Shown here one piece after another: positions 9,106 through 19,537 of a stretch of 64,000 bases of DNA. The notes under the pieces were generated by a model. That model was not told the DNA's origin and ran no database searches. It saw only the letters and a program-made list of their open reading frames with translations. How positions within the stretch are numbered: position 1 is the first letter of the stretch; each line of letters begins with the position of its first letter. Location of the stretch: the NCBI RefSeq assembly GCF_001908095.1, contig NZ_MKGR01000002.1, positions 87,939 to 151,938 on the forward strand. The letters are read 5' to 3'. Position numbers and translations under genes: made by a program. This stretch comes from Xenorhabdus thuongxuanensis (GTDB lineage: Bacteria; Pseudomonadota; Gammaproteobacteria; Enterobacterales; Enterobacteriaceae).

Positions 9106-10086
9106 ATGGATTTACTGACTTTATTGCTTGAAAACAAAATCGAAAATAACTTGTTTTTTCCGTCAGCTATTCAGTCATCATGGTTGGCAGAAGGCGTATT
9201 ACAGTTATTACCGCAAAGATCATCAAAAACCGCCGATACGTTAATTATTTCTGCCGGAATTCATGGCAATGAAACGGCGCCTGTGGAAATACTTATCCAG
9301 TTATTGTCACAACTGGCACAGGGAAAGTTGCCATTGCAACATAACCTTTTGCTGATATTTGGCAACTTACCCGCCATGCAAGCTGGGCAGCGATATATTG
9401 ATAGTGATCTCAACCGAATGTTTGGTGGTCGCTATCAAAATTTCCCGTTGGGGAGTGAATCGAACCGTGCTATGGAATTGGAGTCTGTTATCCGTCAGTT
9501 TTTTAATGAACCGGCGGTGATGGTATCAACGAAACATCGGCACCTTGATCTTCACACTGCAATCCGAGGTTCCTGCCATGAACAGTTCGCGCTATTGCCA
9601 TACCAGGCACGTGAATATGCTGAGGATTTTTTACAATGGTTGGAAGATAGCGATCTTGATGCCTTGGTATTTCATAACACAGTAGGGGGAACGTTCAGTA
9701 ACTTTACCAGCGAACATTTCAATATGGATAGCTGCACGTTAGAAATCGGTAAGGCACTGCCTTTTGGACAAAACGATCTGGCAAGATTCAGCAATATTAC
9801 CATAGCGTTGCAGGATTTGATCGCCGGTTTGTCTTCAGGCAAACGAGCTAAACCGGTGCTTAAACGTTATCGTGTGGTTGATGCAATTATCAAACAACAT
9901 GATAGTTTTCAGCTCAATATTCCAGAAGATACGAAAAACTTTACTGAATTACCGGAAGATTTTGAAATCGCCCGCCAGAAAAATCAATTCTGGAAAATCG
10001 AGCCTCCTGCAAATTTTATCCTGTTTCCTAATGCCCATGTTGCTATTGGGTTACGCGCAGGATTGTTGTTAGAGAAATTAACCTAA
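9106..10086 (+). CDS. astE: Succinylglutamate desuccinylase
   Basis: Last step of the AST pathway: a zinc-dependent carboxypeptidase-like enzyme that splits succinylglutamate into succinate and glutamate. 326 residues, close to the E. coli length of 322. Zinc ligands are visible as the HxxE motif in GIHGNETAPVE (His near 53, Glu near 56) and the second His in HLDLHTAIRG near 149. The catalytic Glu lies in TLEIGKALPFGQND near 214. It follows astB by 12 bp with AGGAG before the ATG. Confidence 0.95.
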   Translation: MDLLTLLLENKIENNLFFPSAIQSSWLAEGVLQLLPQRSSKTADTLIISAGIHGNETAPVEILIQLLSQLAQGKLPLQHNLLLIFGNLPAMQAGQRYIDSDLNRMFGGRYQNFPLGSESNRAMELESVIRQFFNEPAVMVSTKHRHLDLHTAIRGSCHEQFALLPYQAREYAEDFLQWLEDSDLDALVFHNTVGGTFSNFTSEHFNMDSCTLEIGKALPFGQNDLARFSNITIALQDLIAGLSSGKRAKPVLKRYRVVDAIIKQHDSFQLNIPEDTKNFTELPEDFEIARQKNQFWKIEPPANFILFPNAHVAIGLRAGLLLEKLT

Positions 10087-10121
10087 TCAATTCATAAAAC
10101 AGCAAGCCGTAGAGGTTATTG

Positions 10122-11546
10122 ATGACAAGATCATTAAAAACACCTGTGGAACAATCCGCCGGTGAGCAGAAACTTCACCGTGGATTGGGTAAGCGCCATG
10201 TTCAATTGATCGCAATTGGTGGTGCTATTGGTACAGGATTGTTTATGGGAGCAGGGAAAACTATCGCAGTATCAGGGACTTCAATTATCCTAACTTATCT
10301 TTTGATTGGCTTTTTTGCTTTTATGGTAATGAGAGCAATGGGCGAACTGTTGCTCACTAAATTGGACTATAGAACGTTTGCTGACTTTGTCGCAGATTAT
10401 CTTGGGGATAAGGCAAGCTATTTTTTGGGATGGACTTATTGGATGAGCTGGATCGTCAGTTGCATCGCAGATGTTGTGGTATGTGGTGGCTATATCCAGT
10501 ATTGGTTTCCAGACAGTTGGCTTTGGTTAACGGCGTTATTTATTTTGGGCTTGATGTGCCTGTGTAATTTCTTCTCAGTAAGGCTGTTTGGTGAAGCGGA
10601 ATTCTGGTTTGCCATGATTAAGGTGGTAGCGATAGTTGCTTTGATTGTCGTTGGCAGTGGCATGGTTTTTGTAGGCTGGACTTCTCCCAATGGCGTGACA
10701 GCTTCTGTAAGTCATTTGACGGAGCCCGAAGTATTCCTGCCCAATGGCGTATTTGGATTTCTGGCAGGTTTTCAGATTGCCATTTTCTCTTTTACTGGCA
10801 TTGAGCTGGTTGGTACAGTGACTGCTGAAACCAAAGAGCCAGAGAAAATTTTACCAAAAGCTATCAACAATATTCCGATCAGGATCATTATCTTTTACGT
10901 GCTTTCCATGATGTGCATCATCGCTGTTACGTCATGGCCGCAGATTTCACCAGAAATTAGCCCCTTTGTGACGCTGTTTGCATTGGCAGGATTGCCGGCA
11001 GCGGCTGCGGTGATCAATTTTGTTGCCCTGACTTCGGCTATGTCCTCGGCCAACAGTGGATTATATGCCTGTACCCGTATGCTTTATGGTTTATCTACGG
11101 AAAAGCTGGCGCACAGCAAATTTGGGCAACTTTCAATCAACAGTGCTATTCCCATTTTTAGCTTGATATTTTCAGTGCTTTGTATGGCAAGTGGCGTATT
11201 CTTGCTATTTATTATCCCCAATGTCATGAAATTATTTACTATTGTTACGACCGTGGCAGCCATCATGGTTATTTATAGCTGGTGTATGATACTGATTGCT
11301 TACCTGGCTTATCGCAAGAAACGTCCTGACTTGCATAAAAAATCTATCTATAAAATGCCAATGGGTATCCCCATGACATGGTGTACCTTGATATTTTTTG
11401 TCTTTACGGTGGTGATCATGGTGTTTGATTATGACACCCGTATTGCGCTATATGGTACGCCTGTGTGGTTTGTGATATTGGAAATTTTGTGGCGTATGCG
11501 GAAAAATCGCGAACAGCAGGGTATGCAGGATGAAATGGTAAATTAG
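10122..11546 (+). CDS. Amino acid permease, CycA-like (APC family)
   Basis: An inner-membrane amino acid/proton symporter of about 474 residues with 12 predicted helices. HRGLGKRHVQLIAIGGAIGT and GLFMGAGKTI form the hallmark helix 1 of the amino acid transporter family. The body, for example EAEFWFAMIKVVAIVALIVV, NNIPIRIIIFYVL and LTSAMSSANSGLYACTRMLY, most resembles CycA (D-alanine/D-serine/glycine/cycloserine). ATG 10122 has GAGG upstream; the TTG one codon earlier is less likely. It lies 35 bp after astE, before a shared terminator, so it is probably the last operon gene. Substrate could be an amino acid feeding the AST pathway, but the resemblance is to a neutral amino acid carrier, so arginine transport should not be assumed. 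Confidence 0.85.
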   Translation: MTRSLKTPVEQSAGEQKLHRGLGKRHVQLIAIGGAIGTGLFMGAGKTIAVSGTSIILTYLLIGFFAFMVMRAMGELLLTKLDYRTFADFVADYLGDKASYFLGWTYWMSWIVSCIADVVVCGGYIQYWFPDSWLWLTALFILGLMCLCNFFSVRLFGEAEFWFAMIKVVAIVALIVVGSGMVFVGWTSPNGVTASVSHLTEPEVFLPNGVFGFLAGFQIAIFSFTGIELVGTVTAETKEPEKILPKAINNIPIRIIIFYVLSMMCIIAVTSWPQISPEISPFVTLFALAGLPAAAAVINFVALTSAMSSANSGLYACTRMLYGLSTEKLAHSKFGQLSINSAIPIFSLIFSVLCMASGVFLLFIIPNVMKLFTIVTTVAAIMVIYSWCMILIAYLAYRKKRPDLHKKSIYKMPMGIPMTWCTLIFFVFTVVIMVFDYDTRIALYGTPVWFVILEILWRMRKNREQQGMQDEMVN

Positions 11547-11556
11547 TCGTTATAAA

Positions 11557-11589
11557 AAATAGCCCCACGCTAGCAGCATAGGGCTATTT
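11557..11589. terminator. Bidirectional terminator between the permease gene and pta
   Basis: Perfect 9-bp stem AAATAGCCC (11557-11565) with GGGCTATTT (11581-11589). A run of A on one side and T on the other lets it serve both the plus-strand ast operon and the minus-strand pta gene. Confidence 0.75.
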
Positions 11590-11610
11590 CATCTTTATGC
11601 AGCTAGAAAA

Positions 11611-13755
11611 TTAAGCGTTTTCTTGCTGAGTTGCCTGAATTGCAGTTAGTGCAACGGTATAAACGATATCATCAACCAGTGCGCCACGGGACAAATCGTT
11701 AACTGGTTTGCGCATACCTTGCAGCATTGGCCCGATGGAAACCAGATCCGCTGAACGTTGTACTGCTTTGTAAGTGGTATTACCCGTGTTCAGATCTGGG
11801 AAAATGAACACGGTTGCCTGGCCTGCAACTGGTGAGTTTGGTGCCTTGGATTTCGCAACATCTGCCATGATAGCTGCATCGTACTGCAATGGGCCATCGA
11901 TGATCAGGTCTGGGCGTTTTTCCTGTGCCAAACGGGTTGCTTCACGCACTTTTTCAACATCGCTGCCTGCACCAGAGTTACCAGTGGAGTAAGAGATCAT
12001 CGCAACACGAGGCTCAATACCAAATGCTTTCGCAGAATCCGCAGATTGGATCGCGATTTCGGACAGTTGTTCTGCGGTTGGATCTGGGTTGATCGCACAG
12101 TCACCGTAAACCAGCACTTGCTCTGGCAGCAACATAAAGAAGACAGAAGAAACCAGAGAGCTATTTGGTGCAGTTTTAATTAACTGCAATGGCGGGCGAA
12201 TCGTGTTCGCTGTGGTGTGTACTGCACCAGAAACCAGGCCGTCAACTTCGCCTTGTTCCAGCATCATGGTGCCCAGAACGACGTTGTCTTCCAGTTGTTC
12301 GCGGGCAACAACTTCGGTCATGCCTTTGTTCTTGCGCAGTTCAACCAGACGTGGCACATAACGTTCACGTGCTGACACTGGGTTAATGATTTCAATACCT
12401 GCACCCAGTTCAACGCCTTGAGCCGCAGCTACACGACGGATCTCTTCTGGATCTCCCAGCAGGATACATTCTGCAATGCCGCGTTCAGCACAGATAGCCG
12501 CTGCTTTGACGGTACGTGGTTCGTCGCCTTCTGGCAGAACGATACGCTTGCCAGCTTGACGAGCCAGTTCGGTTAACTGATAGCGGAATGCCGGTGGGGA
12601 CAGGAGATTTGGACGCTCTGATGCGGCAGCCAGAGAATCGATCCACTCGCTGCTGATATGTTGTGCAACGTAGTTTTGTACTTTTTCGATGCGCTCGTGG
12701 TCATCGGCTGGAACTTCCAGGCTGAAACTTTGCAGGTTCAGGGAAGTCTGCCATGTATTGGTTTTCACAGTGAAAACGGGCAGGCCAGTATTGAATGCAC
12801 GTTCGCACAGTTCACGGATAGAATCATCAATTGAGTAACCACCGGTCAGCAATACGGCACCAATTTCAATACCGTTCATGGCGGCCAGACAGGCAGTGAT
12901 CAGGACGTCAGGACGGTCAGCAGAAGTCACCAGCAGAGAACCCGGACGGAAGTATTCCAGCATGTTAGGAATACTGCGAGCACAGAAAGTCACAGACTTG
13001 ATGCGACGGCTTTCGATAGCTCCTTCATTGATGATGTCCGCTTTCAGGTGCTTAGCCATATCAATCGCACGAGTAGCGATCAGGTCAAAACTCCACGGGA
13101 TGCAACCAAGAATGGGTAATGGGCTGTTTTTGAAGATGGTTTTTGGATCGACGTTGGTAATCGTCGCTTTGGTTGATTCGTCAAAGATCTCGGATAAATC
13201 TGGGCGAGTACGGCCTTGGTCATCAACCGGTGCATTCAGTTTATTGACGATAACACCGATAATGTTTTGGTTCTTGCTGCCACCGTATTCAGCACGGCTC
13301 AGTTCAATTCGTTCTTTCAGTTGTTCTGGGGTGTTAGTACCCAGAGCAGTTACGAACACGATTTCAGCGTTCAGTGTCTTGGCGATTTCATAGTTCAGGG
13401 ATTGGGCAAATGGATGTTTGCGAGTCGGCACCAAACCTTCGAGCAGAATCACTTCCGCATCTTTGGCGTTTTCGTGGTAACGTGCCACGATCTCTTCCAT
13501 TAACACGTCTTTTTTGTTAGTGGTCAGCAGTGATTCCACGTACGCCATATCCAGAGGTTCAGCAGCATGGATGCTGGAATGTGAACGGATAATAGAAGTG
13601 GTTTGATCCTGAAAACCAGTGTGACGTGGTTGTGCGATAGGTTTGAAAACGCTCAGACGAACGCCTTTTTGCTCCATGGAGCGAATAACACCCAGGCTGA
13701 CACTGGTTAAACCAACGCTAGTGTCAGTAGGGATTAACATAATTGTACGGGACAC
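11611..13755 (-). CDS. pta: Phosphate acetyltransferase
   Basis: Interconverts acetyl-CoA and acetyl-phosphate; with AckA it makes acetate and ATP in overflow or fermentative growth and sets the acetyl-phosphate pool. The 714-residue length equals E. coli Pta. It has the long-form layout: an N-terminal P-loop-like domain ([20 protein letters not shown] onward), a middle DRTGG domain with [20 protein letters not shown] near 280-310, and the C-terminal catalytic PTA domain from about 390, with [26 protein letters not shown] and [14 protein letters not shown]. It lies downstream of ackA on the same strand with a 100-bp gap holding a hairpin. Confidence 0.97.
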   Translation of the reverse strand: MSRTIMLIPTDTSVGLTSVSLGVIRSMEQKGVRLSVFKPIAQPRHTGFQDQTTSIIRSHSSIHAAEPLDMAYVESLLTTNKKDVLMEEIVARYHENAKDAEVILLEGLVPTRKHPFAQSLNYEIAKTLNAEIVFVTALGTNTPEQLKERIELSRAEYGGSKNQNIIGVIVNKLNAPVDDQGRTRPDLSEIFDESTKATITNVDPKTIFKNSPLPILGCIPWSFDLIATRAIDMAKHLKADIINEGAIESRRIKSVTFCARSIPNMLEYFRPGSLLVTSADRPDVLITACLAAMNGIEIGAVLLTGGYSIDDSIRELCERAFNTGLPVFTVKTNTWQTSLNLQSFSLEVPADDHERIEKVQNYVAQHISSEWIDSLAAASERPNLLSPPAFRYQLTELARQAGKRIVLPEGDEPRTVKAAAICAERGIAECILLGDPEEIRRVAAAQGVELGAGIEIINPVSARERYVPRLVELRKNKGMTEVVAREQLEDNVVLGTMMLEQGEVDGLVSGAVHTTANTIRPPLQLIKTAPNSSLVSSVFFMLLPEQVLVYGDCAINPDPTAEQLSEIAIQSADSAKAFGIEPRVAMISYSTGNSGAGSDVEKVREATRLAQEKRPDLIIDGPLQYDAAIMADVAKSKAPNSPVAGQATVFIFPDLNTGNTTYKAVQRSADLVSIGPMLQGMRKPVNDLSRGALVDDIVYTVALTAIQATQQENA

Positions 13756-13818
13756 GGAAACCTCTTTAACGGTTGCTCGTCAGTCAATAAATGTGACTCA
13801 GTGCGATATATTCGTGAA

Positions 13819-13841
13819 AACCGCCAGCATTACTGGCGGTT
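13819..13841 (-). terminator. Intercistronic hairpin between ackA and pta
   Basis: Perfect 9-bp GC-rich stem AACCGCCAG (13819-13827) with CTGGCGGTT (13833-13841) and a 5-nt loop. On the minus strand it is followed by a short T stretch (GGTTTTCAC). It may be a partial terminator that lowers pta relative to ackA, or an RNA stability element. Confidence 0.55.
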
Positions 13842-13855
13842 CTAAAATCATCTGA

Positions 13856-15058
13856 TTACGCGGTCAGACGTGCTGAATCCTGAGCAATAACCAATTCTTC
13901 ATTGGTTGGAATAACCAGGGCAGGACGGCTGTTATCTGTAGTGATAACGCCAGATTTGCCGAAACGAGCGGCAAGGTTACGCTCGTGATCATATTCGAAG
14001 CCCAGCAGAGCAACTTTCTTCATGGTCAGTTCACGAACCAGTGCAGAGTTTTCACCGATGCCACCAGTGAAGATAATTGCGTCCAGACGGCCTTCCATCA
14101 GCGTGCTGTATGCGCCGATATATTTAGCCAGACGGTGGCAGTAAACATCCATAGCACGTTTAGCATCAGCTTTGGTTTCGTAGTTGTCTTCTACATAACG
14201 GCAATCGCTGGTGACTTCAGTCAGGCCTAAGAAACCAGACTCTTTGGTCAGCAAGGTGTTGATCTGAGCAATGCTCATGCCCATTGCATCGTGCAGATGG
14301 AATACGATAGCGGGATCGATATCACCACTGCGGGTTCCCATGACCAGACCCTCCAATGGGGTGAGGCCCATGGAAGTATCAACACACTGACCGTTAACAA
14401 TGGCAGAAACAGAACCACCATTACCTAAGTGGCAGGTGATGACATTCAGTTCTTCAACGGGTTTGTTCAGCATCTTAGCTGCTTCACGGGAAACATAGAA
14501 ATGGCTGGTGCCATGTGCACCATAACGACGGATACCATGCTCTTTGTACAGGTTGTAAGGCAGTGCGTATAGGTATGCTTCTTCTGGCATAGTCTGGTGG
14601 AATGCGGTATCAAATACGGCAATATTTTTCTCAACCAGGTGAGGGAACGCTTTTTTCGCTTCAGCAATACCGATCAGGTGAGCGGGGTTGTGCAGTGGTG
14701 CGAATGGAATAGCCGCTTCAATGCCTGCGATAACTTCATCAGTGATCACCACGGAAGAAGTGAACTTCTCACCACCATGAACAATACGGTGACCGATGGC
14801 TGAGATTTGGGCGGAAAGTTCTGACTTTTCAGCCAGGATAGTATTAACAATGAAGTTCAGTGCTTCGCTGTGTGCTGCGCCGGCACCTAAAGCAGCTTCG
14901 TTTTTCGCGCCATCCATTTTCCATTTAATACGGGCTTCAGGCAGGCCAAAGCACTCTGCTAAACCAGAAAGATATTCTTCACCATTGGCAGGATCGATGA
15001 TAGCGAATTTCAGGGAGGAGCTACCGCAATTAAGAACCAGTACCAGCTTACTTGACAT
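13856..15058 (-). CDS. ackA: Acetate kinase
   Basis: Converts acetyl-phosphate and ADP to acetate and ATP, reversibly, in the cytoplasm. 400 residues, as in E. coli. Signatures visible: [11 protein letters not shown] near the N-terminus, [11 protein letters not shown], the catalytic [10 protein letters not shown], the GAHGTSH motif, phosphate-binding [11 protein letters not shown], and [14 protein letters not shown]. It is first of the ackA-pta pair and is divergent from yfbV across a 263-bp intergenic region that must hold both promoters. Confidence 0.98.
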   Translation of the reverse strand: MSSKLVLVLNCGSSSLKFAIIDPANGEEYLSGLAECFGLPEARIKWKMDGAKNEAALGAGAAHSEALNFIVNTILAEKSELSAQISAIGHRIVHGGEKFTSSVVITDEVIAGIEAAIPFAPLHNPAHLIGIAEAKKAFPHLVEKNIAVFDTAFHQTMPEEAYLYALPYNLYKEHGIRRYGAHGTSHFYVSREAAKMLNKPVEELNVITCHLGNGGSVSAIVNGQCVDTSMGLTPLEGLVMGTRSGDIDPAIVFHLHDAMGMSIAQINTLLTKESGFLGLTEVTSDCRYVEDNYETKADAKRAMDVYCHRLAKYIGAYSTLMEGRLDAIIFTGGIGENSALVRELTMKKVALLGFEYDHERNLAARFGKSGVITTDNSRPALVIPTNEELVIAQDSARLTA

Positions 15059-15321
15059 GGAAATACCTATTATCTTGTTGTGATCTAATCTTAAATAAGA
15101 ACAATGTTAAAAATAAAACAATTTATTAACAAACCGAACCCAATTGTTGCGAAAAAGGGCAAAATTCCTGTTTTGCTACTGCAACAACATAAAAGTCTGT
15201 GTAGGATACCGTTTGCTAGCAATAAAGACAAAATATACTTAATAGTATTAATACTACAAAAAAGATTTTATTTTTTGTAGGAATTTTTTAAAAACTATAC
15301 CTTTAATTGATTGAGGTCATG

Positions 15322-15777
15322 ATGAACACGACACCGCCTGTTAGCCAGGGTTGGTTCAAGCGCATGAAATTAGGACAGCAATATTTGAAAACTTGGCCAT
15401 TGGAAAAACAGCTTGCGCCTGTTTTTCCTGAAAATCGTGTGATTAAGGCAACTCGTTTTGGTATTCGGTTTATGCCGCCGTTGGCAATTTTTACTTTGAC
15501 ATGGCAAATCGCTTTGGGTGGGCAATTGGGGCCATCGGTGGCAACGGCCTTGTTTGCCTGTAGTTTGCCGTTGCAGGGATTATGGTGGTTAGGAAAACGT
15601 GCCGCGACACCATTACCGGAGAGATTACTGCATTGGTTTTATGAAATTCGGGAAAAATTTACCCAGGCAGGCATTGCAATGGCACCAGTAGAAAGTACTC
15701 CGACCTATTTTTCACTGGCTGAATTGCTTAAACGGGCTTTTAAGCAATTGGACAACTCTTTTCTTGATGATATTTAA
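15322..15777 (+). CDS. yfbV: UPF0208 membrane protein YfbV
   Basis: Small inner-membrane protein with two adjacent hydrophobic segments ([18 protein letters not shown] and [18 protein letters not shown]). In E. coli YfbV is linked to insulation of the Ter macrodomain in nucleoid organisation; the mechanism is not visible here. From ATG 15322 the protein has 151 residues, the same as E. coli. Codons 15307 (TTG) and 15319 (ATG) are in frame, but TGAGG at 15312-15316 is best spaced for 15322. The C-terminus [16 protein letters not shown] is nearly identical to E. coli. Confidence 0.93.
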   Translation: MNTTPPVSQGWFKRMKLGQQYLKTWPLEKQLAPVFPENRVIKATRFGIRFMPPLAIFTLTWQIALGGQLGPSVATALFACSLPLQGLWWLGKRAATPLPERLLHWFYEIREKFTQAGIAMAPVESTPTYFSLAELLKRAFKQLDNSFLDDI

Positions 15778-15854
15778 TCTCCAGGCGCCGTGTGGAATAA
15801 ATATTTTATTACCACATGATTATTAACAAATAGTGATGTTTGAAGGAGTTGGGT

Positions 15855-16514
15855 TTGGTTCTGAAATGTAGAGGTTTTTTATTCGATTTGGATGGTACTC
15901 TGATTGATTCATTGCCTGCGGTTGAGCGAGCATGGATTCAGTTTGCCGATAAGATGGGTATCAATAGAGATGAAGTACTGAACTATGTTCATGGTACACC
16001 GGCGATATTGTCACTACGACATTTTATGCCCGATGCGAGTGAAGAAGAGATCACTAACACTTTCAAATGGATTGAAAAAATTGAAACAGAAGATACGGAA
16101 GGTATTACCGCTTTGCCTGGTGCTATCGCTCTGATTGATAAGTTGAATGCACTAGATATTCCGTGGGCCATTGTGACATCGGGAACGGTTCCGCTTGCTT
16201 CTGCGCGTCATAAAGTGGCGGAGTTACCGGAACCTGCTCATTGGGTGACGGCAGAGTCTGTTACAAATGGAAAACCAAACCCTGAGCCTTATTTGTTGGG
16301 AGCGAAAAAACTGGGACTCTTGCCAGAAGAGTGTGTCGTGTTTGAAGATGCTGCTGCGGGAATTAATGCCGGACTGGATGCGGGTTGTCAGGTTGTTGTT
16401 GTCCACGATTCGCCGGATATTCCACGTCGCGATGAAATTCATTTGACGATTAATAATCTGGAAGATATTGAGATTGTCAAATCTGGTAGTTATGTATCGA
16501 TCTATACCCAATAA
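15855..16514 (+). CDS. yfbT: HAD-family sugar phosphatase
   Basis: Haloacid dehalogenase-like phosphatase (HxpA/YfbT group) that removes phosphate from small sugar phosphates in E. coli. Motif I is FDLDGTLIDSLPAVERAW, with the nucleophile and acid/base Asp; motif II is AIVTSGTVPLA; motif III Lys is in GKPNPEPYLLGAKKLGL; motif IV is VVFEDAAAGINAG. No ATG is usable. AAGGAG at 15843-15848 lies six bases before TTG 15855, giving a 219-residue protein starting MVLKCRGF, which aligns with E. coli MRCKGF; the upstream TTG 15840 has no ribosome site. In E. coli yfbU lies between this gene and yfbV, but it is absent here. Confidence 0.88.
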   Translation: MVLKCRGFLFDLDGTLIDSLPAVERAWIQFADKMGINRDEVLNYVHGTPAILSLRHFMPDASEEEITNTFKWIEKIETEDTEGITALPGAIALIDKLNALDIPWAIVTSGTVPLASARHKVAELPEPAHWVTAESVTNGKPNPEPYLLGAKKLGLLPEECVVFEDAAAGINAGLDAGCQVVVVHDSPDIPRRDEIHLTINNLEDIEIVKSGSYVSIYTQ

Positions 16515-16781
16515 GTTTTGTATCTCAGCCAACATTGTAGTCAAAACCAATGTAGTCAAAAACAAAATAGCCAAAAAAGTAGCGACTTAAGACACCATAA
16601 ATCAGGAGGTTCCTTGATCAGAACGAGGGATTTTCTCTGAGAAACATGGTCTACTTACTTTGTTAACGTTTGTACCTGTAATCTTTTGATATGTAGTCTT
16701 TTGATATATAACCAATCTGCCAATTAGCAGATTGGTTATGCGGATAGTTATATTTGCAAGGTATCGTTGATAGAGGCCAAA
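16515..16781. other. Repeat-rich spacer between yfbT and yfbS
   Basis: Non-coding spacer with several short repeats: GTAGTCAAAA at 16537-16546 and again at 16552-16561, and a 15-bp near-tandem pair GTAATCTTTTGATAT / GTAGTCTTTTGATAT at 16678-16707. A 13-bp palindrome, listed separately, follows directly. It probably holds the yfbT end and the yfbS promoter. Confidence 0.55.
16708..16739. repeat. Perfect 13-bp inverted repeat upstream of yfbS
   Basis: ATAACCAATCTGC (16708-16720) pairs with GCAGATTGGTTAT (16727-16739) across a 6-nt loop. No T-run follows on either strand, so it is a hairpin or operator rather than a classic terminator. It ends 43 bp before the yfbS start. Confidence 0.8.
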
Positions 16782-18611
16782 TTGAGTAGCGAACTGTTGT
16801 GGGTATTAACCCTGCTATTGATAGCCATTGTGCTTTTCACCACCAATAAAGTCAGAATGGATGTTGTGGCTTTATTACTGATCATCACATTTGTCTTGAG
16901 TGGCACACTGACGTTAAGTGAAGCCACTGTCGGTTTTAGTGATCCCAATGTATTGTTGATTGCTGCCCTATTTGTCATTGGCGAAGGGCTGGTGAGAACT
17001 GGGGTTGCTTATCAGATGGGAGACTGGCTGGTTCGTGTCGCAGGTAACAGTGAAACCAAGATGTTAGTTTGGTTAATGGTATCAGTTGCCGGATTGGGAG
17101 CGTTCATGAGTTCTACGGGCGTTGTGGCAATATTTATTCCTGTTGTCCTGAGTGTGGCCGCCAGAATGAAAACCTCTCCGGGACGATTGATGATGCCATT
17201 AGGATTTGCCGGTTTGATTAGTGGCATGATGACCCTGGTGGCAACGCCACCTAATATGATCGTCAATAGTGAGCTGGTGCGTGAAGGTCTGCGGGGTTTT
17301 GATTTCTTCTCCATTACACCAATCGGCATATTAGTGTTGATGGCTGGCTTGGTTTACATGTTAGTCGCTCGTCGTTGGCTAGGGGGAGCAAACCACCAAA
17401 CAGAGGACAAGCGTTATCATCGGACATTTCGTGATTTGATACGTGACTATAAATTGTCTGGTCGTGCTCGTCGTTTTACTATCCGTCAAGGTTCACCATT
17501 GGTTGGACATACATTGGATGAATTAGGGCTGCGTGCCTGTTATGGTGCCAATGTTATTGGTATTGAACGTTGGCGTAAATTCCGTCGAGTGATGGTTGCT
17601 GCCACTGGGGATATGGAATTGCAAGGGCAGGATGTCTTACTGGTAGATATGTCGGATAGTGATGTTGATTTGCGGGAATTCTGTCGTGAGCAACAGCTAG
17701 AACCGATGGTATTGCGTGGGGAGTATTTTTCCGAGCATTCTCGTCATGTTGGTATGGCTGAGGTTTCAGTGCTCCCTGAATCCGAACTACTGGGGCAATC
17801 ATTGCGTGATATGAAATTTCGTACACGTTATGGTCTTAATGTAATAGGGATCCGTCGTGGGGGAAAAGCGTTAGAAGGGAAGTTAGTGGATGAACCTTTG
17901 TTGCTTGGTGATACACTGCTGTTGATTGGCGATTGGAAATTGATCCACGCGTTAAAAACAAAAACCCCTGATTTTATTGTGCTAAATCTGCCTATTGAGG
18001 TGGAAAGTGCGGCTCCTGCGGCCTCTCAGGCACCTCATGCCTTATTCTGTCTTGCCCTGATGGTTGCTATGATGCTGACCAATGAAATCCCGAATTTTAT
18101 TGCCGCGTTAATTGCCTGCCTGCTAATGGGAAAATTCCGCTGTATTGATATGGAAAGTGCTTACCGTTCTATTCACTGGCCGAGCATTATCTTGATTGTT
18201 GGCATGATGCCTTTTGCTTTGGCATTGCAGAAGACGGGAGGAATTGATCTCATTGTCCGGGGATTGATGGATATCGCAGGTAATATGGGACCACGGGTGA
18301 TGTTGGTTTGCCTGTTTGTACTTTGCGCCATTATAGGGTTGTTTATTTCTAACACCGCGACGGCAGTGTTAATGGCTCCGATTGCGATTGCGGCAGCGAA
18401 TGAGATGGCTGTTTCTCCACTGCCCTTTGCGATGATTATTGGTGTGGCGGCTTCGGCAGCATTTATGACACCAGTTTCATCTCCCGTTAATACATTGATA
18501 TTGGGGCCAGGTGGGTATCGATTTGCCGATTTCGTGAAACTTGGTGTGCCTTTTACGTTAATTGTGATGGGAATTAGCGTCGCGATTATCCCAATACTTT
18601 TTCCATTCTAA
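16782..18611 (+). CDS. yfbS: SLC13/DASS-type transporter with TrkA-C domains
   Basis: Inner-membrane permease of 609 residues (E. coli YfbS 610). Layout: membrane block about 1-195, two soluble TrkA-C (RCK_C) domains around 215-300 and 310-395 ([20 protein letters not shown] and [20 protein letters not shown]), then a second membrane block about 415-609. The repeated signatures [13 protein letters not shown] and [20 protein letters not shown], each followed by an SPVNT- or PPNM-like stretch, mark the divalent anion/sodium symporter fold. Substrate is unknown. The start is TTG 16782, six bases after [19 protein letters not shown] aligns with E. coli MNGELIWVLSLL. Confidence 0.87.
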   Translation: MSSELLWVLTLLLIAIVLFTTNKVRMDVVALLLIITFVLSGTLTLSEATVGFSDPNVLLIAALFVIGEGLVRTGVAYQMGDWLVRVAGNSETKMLVWLMVSVAGLGAFMSSTGVVAIFIPVVLSVAARMKTSPGRLMMPLGFAGLISGMMTLVATPPNMIVNSELVREGLRGFDFFSITPIGILVLMAGLVYMLVARRWLGGANHQTEDKRYHRTFRDLIRDYKLSGRARRFTIRQGSPLVGHTLDELGLRACYGANVIGIERWRKFRRVMVAATGDMELQGQDVLLVDMSDSDVDLREFCREQQLEPMVLRGEYFSEHSRHVGMAEVSVLPESELLGQSLRDMKFRTRYGLNVIGIRRGGKALEGKLVDEPLLLGDTLLLIGDWKLIHALKTKTPDFIVLNLPIEVESAAPAASQAPHALFCLALMVAMMLTNEIPNFIAALIACLLMGKFRCIDMESAYRSIHWPSIILIVGMMPFALALQKTGGIDLIVRGLMDIAGNMGPRVMLVCLFVLCAIIGLFISNTATAVLMAPIAIAAANEMAVSPLPFAMIIGVAASAAFMTPVSSPVNTLILGPGGYRFADFVKLGVPFTLIVMGISVAIIPILFPF

Positions 18612-18623
18612 TATTTTTATTGG

Positions 18624-18648
18624 GCAGCTCCGCATGGCAGGGAGCTGC
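18624..18648. terminator. Hairpin between convergent yfbS and yfbR
   Basis: Perfect 8-bp stem GCAGCTCC (18624-18631) with GGAGCTGC (18641-18648) and a 9-nt loop, 13 bp after the yfbS stop. There is no good T-run, so termination strength is uncertain. Confidence 0.5.
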
Positions 18649-18726
18649 GTTATGATTATAGTTTAATATTACTGAATAATTCCATGAGCAATTATTGTAA
18701 CTCTAAATGATTGGGGGGATAATGAT

Positions 18727-19308
18727 CTATAAGCTGATTTCATCAAGGGAGAGGCTGAAACTTGGTACAAACACATCCATAAAATAATCCATTTCTTCAC
18801 TGCGACGTTCTGCCAGTGTCTTATCCAATCGTTTTTTGGCTTGATTGAACTCAGTATTACCTGCTGAGAGTTCCTCCAGGCATTTCAAGTAAGCGCATAA
18901 TGCATCAGCTTGCTTGATAATATAGATTTCTTCTTCACTATGGTGATGCACATCCAAAATGGGGCGAAAATCATCCTGTAATTCAATCGGCAACATATCC
19001 AATAATTTTTGTTGGGCTATTTTTTCTATTTTCTTATATTCATGGGCAATTTGGGGATTGTAGTACTTAATTGGTGTTGGCAAATCACCGGTGATGACTT
19101 CGCTGGCATCGTGATACATTGCTAACAGGGCGATCCGTTCAGGATTGACATTGCCGTTGAATTTACGGTTTTTGATTATTGCCAAAGCGTGTGCGACAAA
19201 AGCAACCTGTAAACTGTGCTCTGAAACATTTTCTGTACGCACATTTCGCATAAGAGGCCAACGGCTAATTAATTTTAGGCGGGATAATTGGGCGAAAAAA
19301 TGACTCAT
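18727..19308 (-). CDS. yfbR: 5'-deoxynucleotidase YfbR
   Basis: HD-domain metal-dependent phosphohydrolase that dephosphorylates deoxyribonucleoside 5'-monophosphates. 193 residues (E. coli 199). The metal and active-site set is visible: [15 protein letters not shown] with the first His, [20 protein letters not shown] with the HD pair and TGD, and [17 protein letters not shown] with the distal Asp. It begins [20 protein letters not shown], nearly the E. coli start. It lies downstream of alaA on the same strand, separated by 229 bp with a hairpin. Confidence 0.95.
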   Translation of the reverse strand: MSHFFAQLSRLKLISRWPLMRNVRTENVSEHSLQVAFVAHALAIIKNRKFNGNVNPERIALLAMYHDASEVITGDLPTPIKYYNPQIAHEYKKIEKIAQQKLLDMLPIELQDDFRPILDVHHHSEEEIYIIKQADALCAYLKCLEELSAGNTEFNQAKKRLDKTLAERRSEEMDYFMDVFVPSFSLSLDEISL

Positions 19309-19479
19309 AATTTCCTCTTGTAGCCGAGTAACTTGTAGCGAAATTGTAGCGGAATAATATGATTAATTGTGAGCGGAGTATCTATAACTTGAAAAATGAC
19401 GGAAATATTCATTCCTGGAAAATTCAATTATGGAAAAAATAGCGGTAAGTAAAGAAATAACTATTTATCTCAGAGACGA

Positions 19480-19517
19480 GCCATCCCATTAATCTATTAA
19501 TATTTAATGGGATTGGC
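19480..19517. terminator. Hairpin after alaA
   Basis: GCCATCCCATTAA (19480-19492) pairs with TTAATGGGATTGGC (19504-19517) with one bulged base, about 20 bp beyond the alaA stop codon. It is probably the alaA transcript end, though no strong T-run follows on the minus strand. Confidence 0.5.
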
Positions 19518-19537
19518 TTTAATGAAGAAGATTATGG

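Noticed and set aside
12878..13393. 171-codon plus-strand frame inside pta
   Set aside because: Antisense to highly conserved pta coding sequence, with no ribosome site or recognisable domain.
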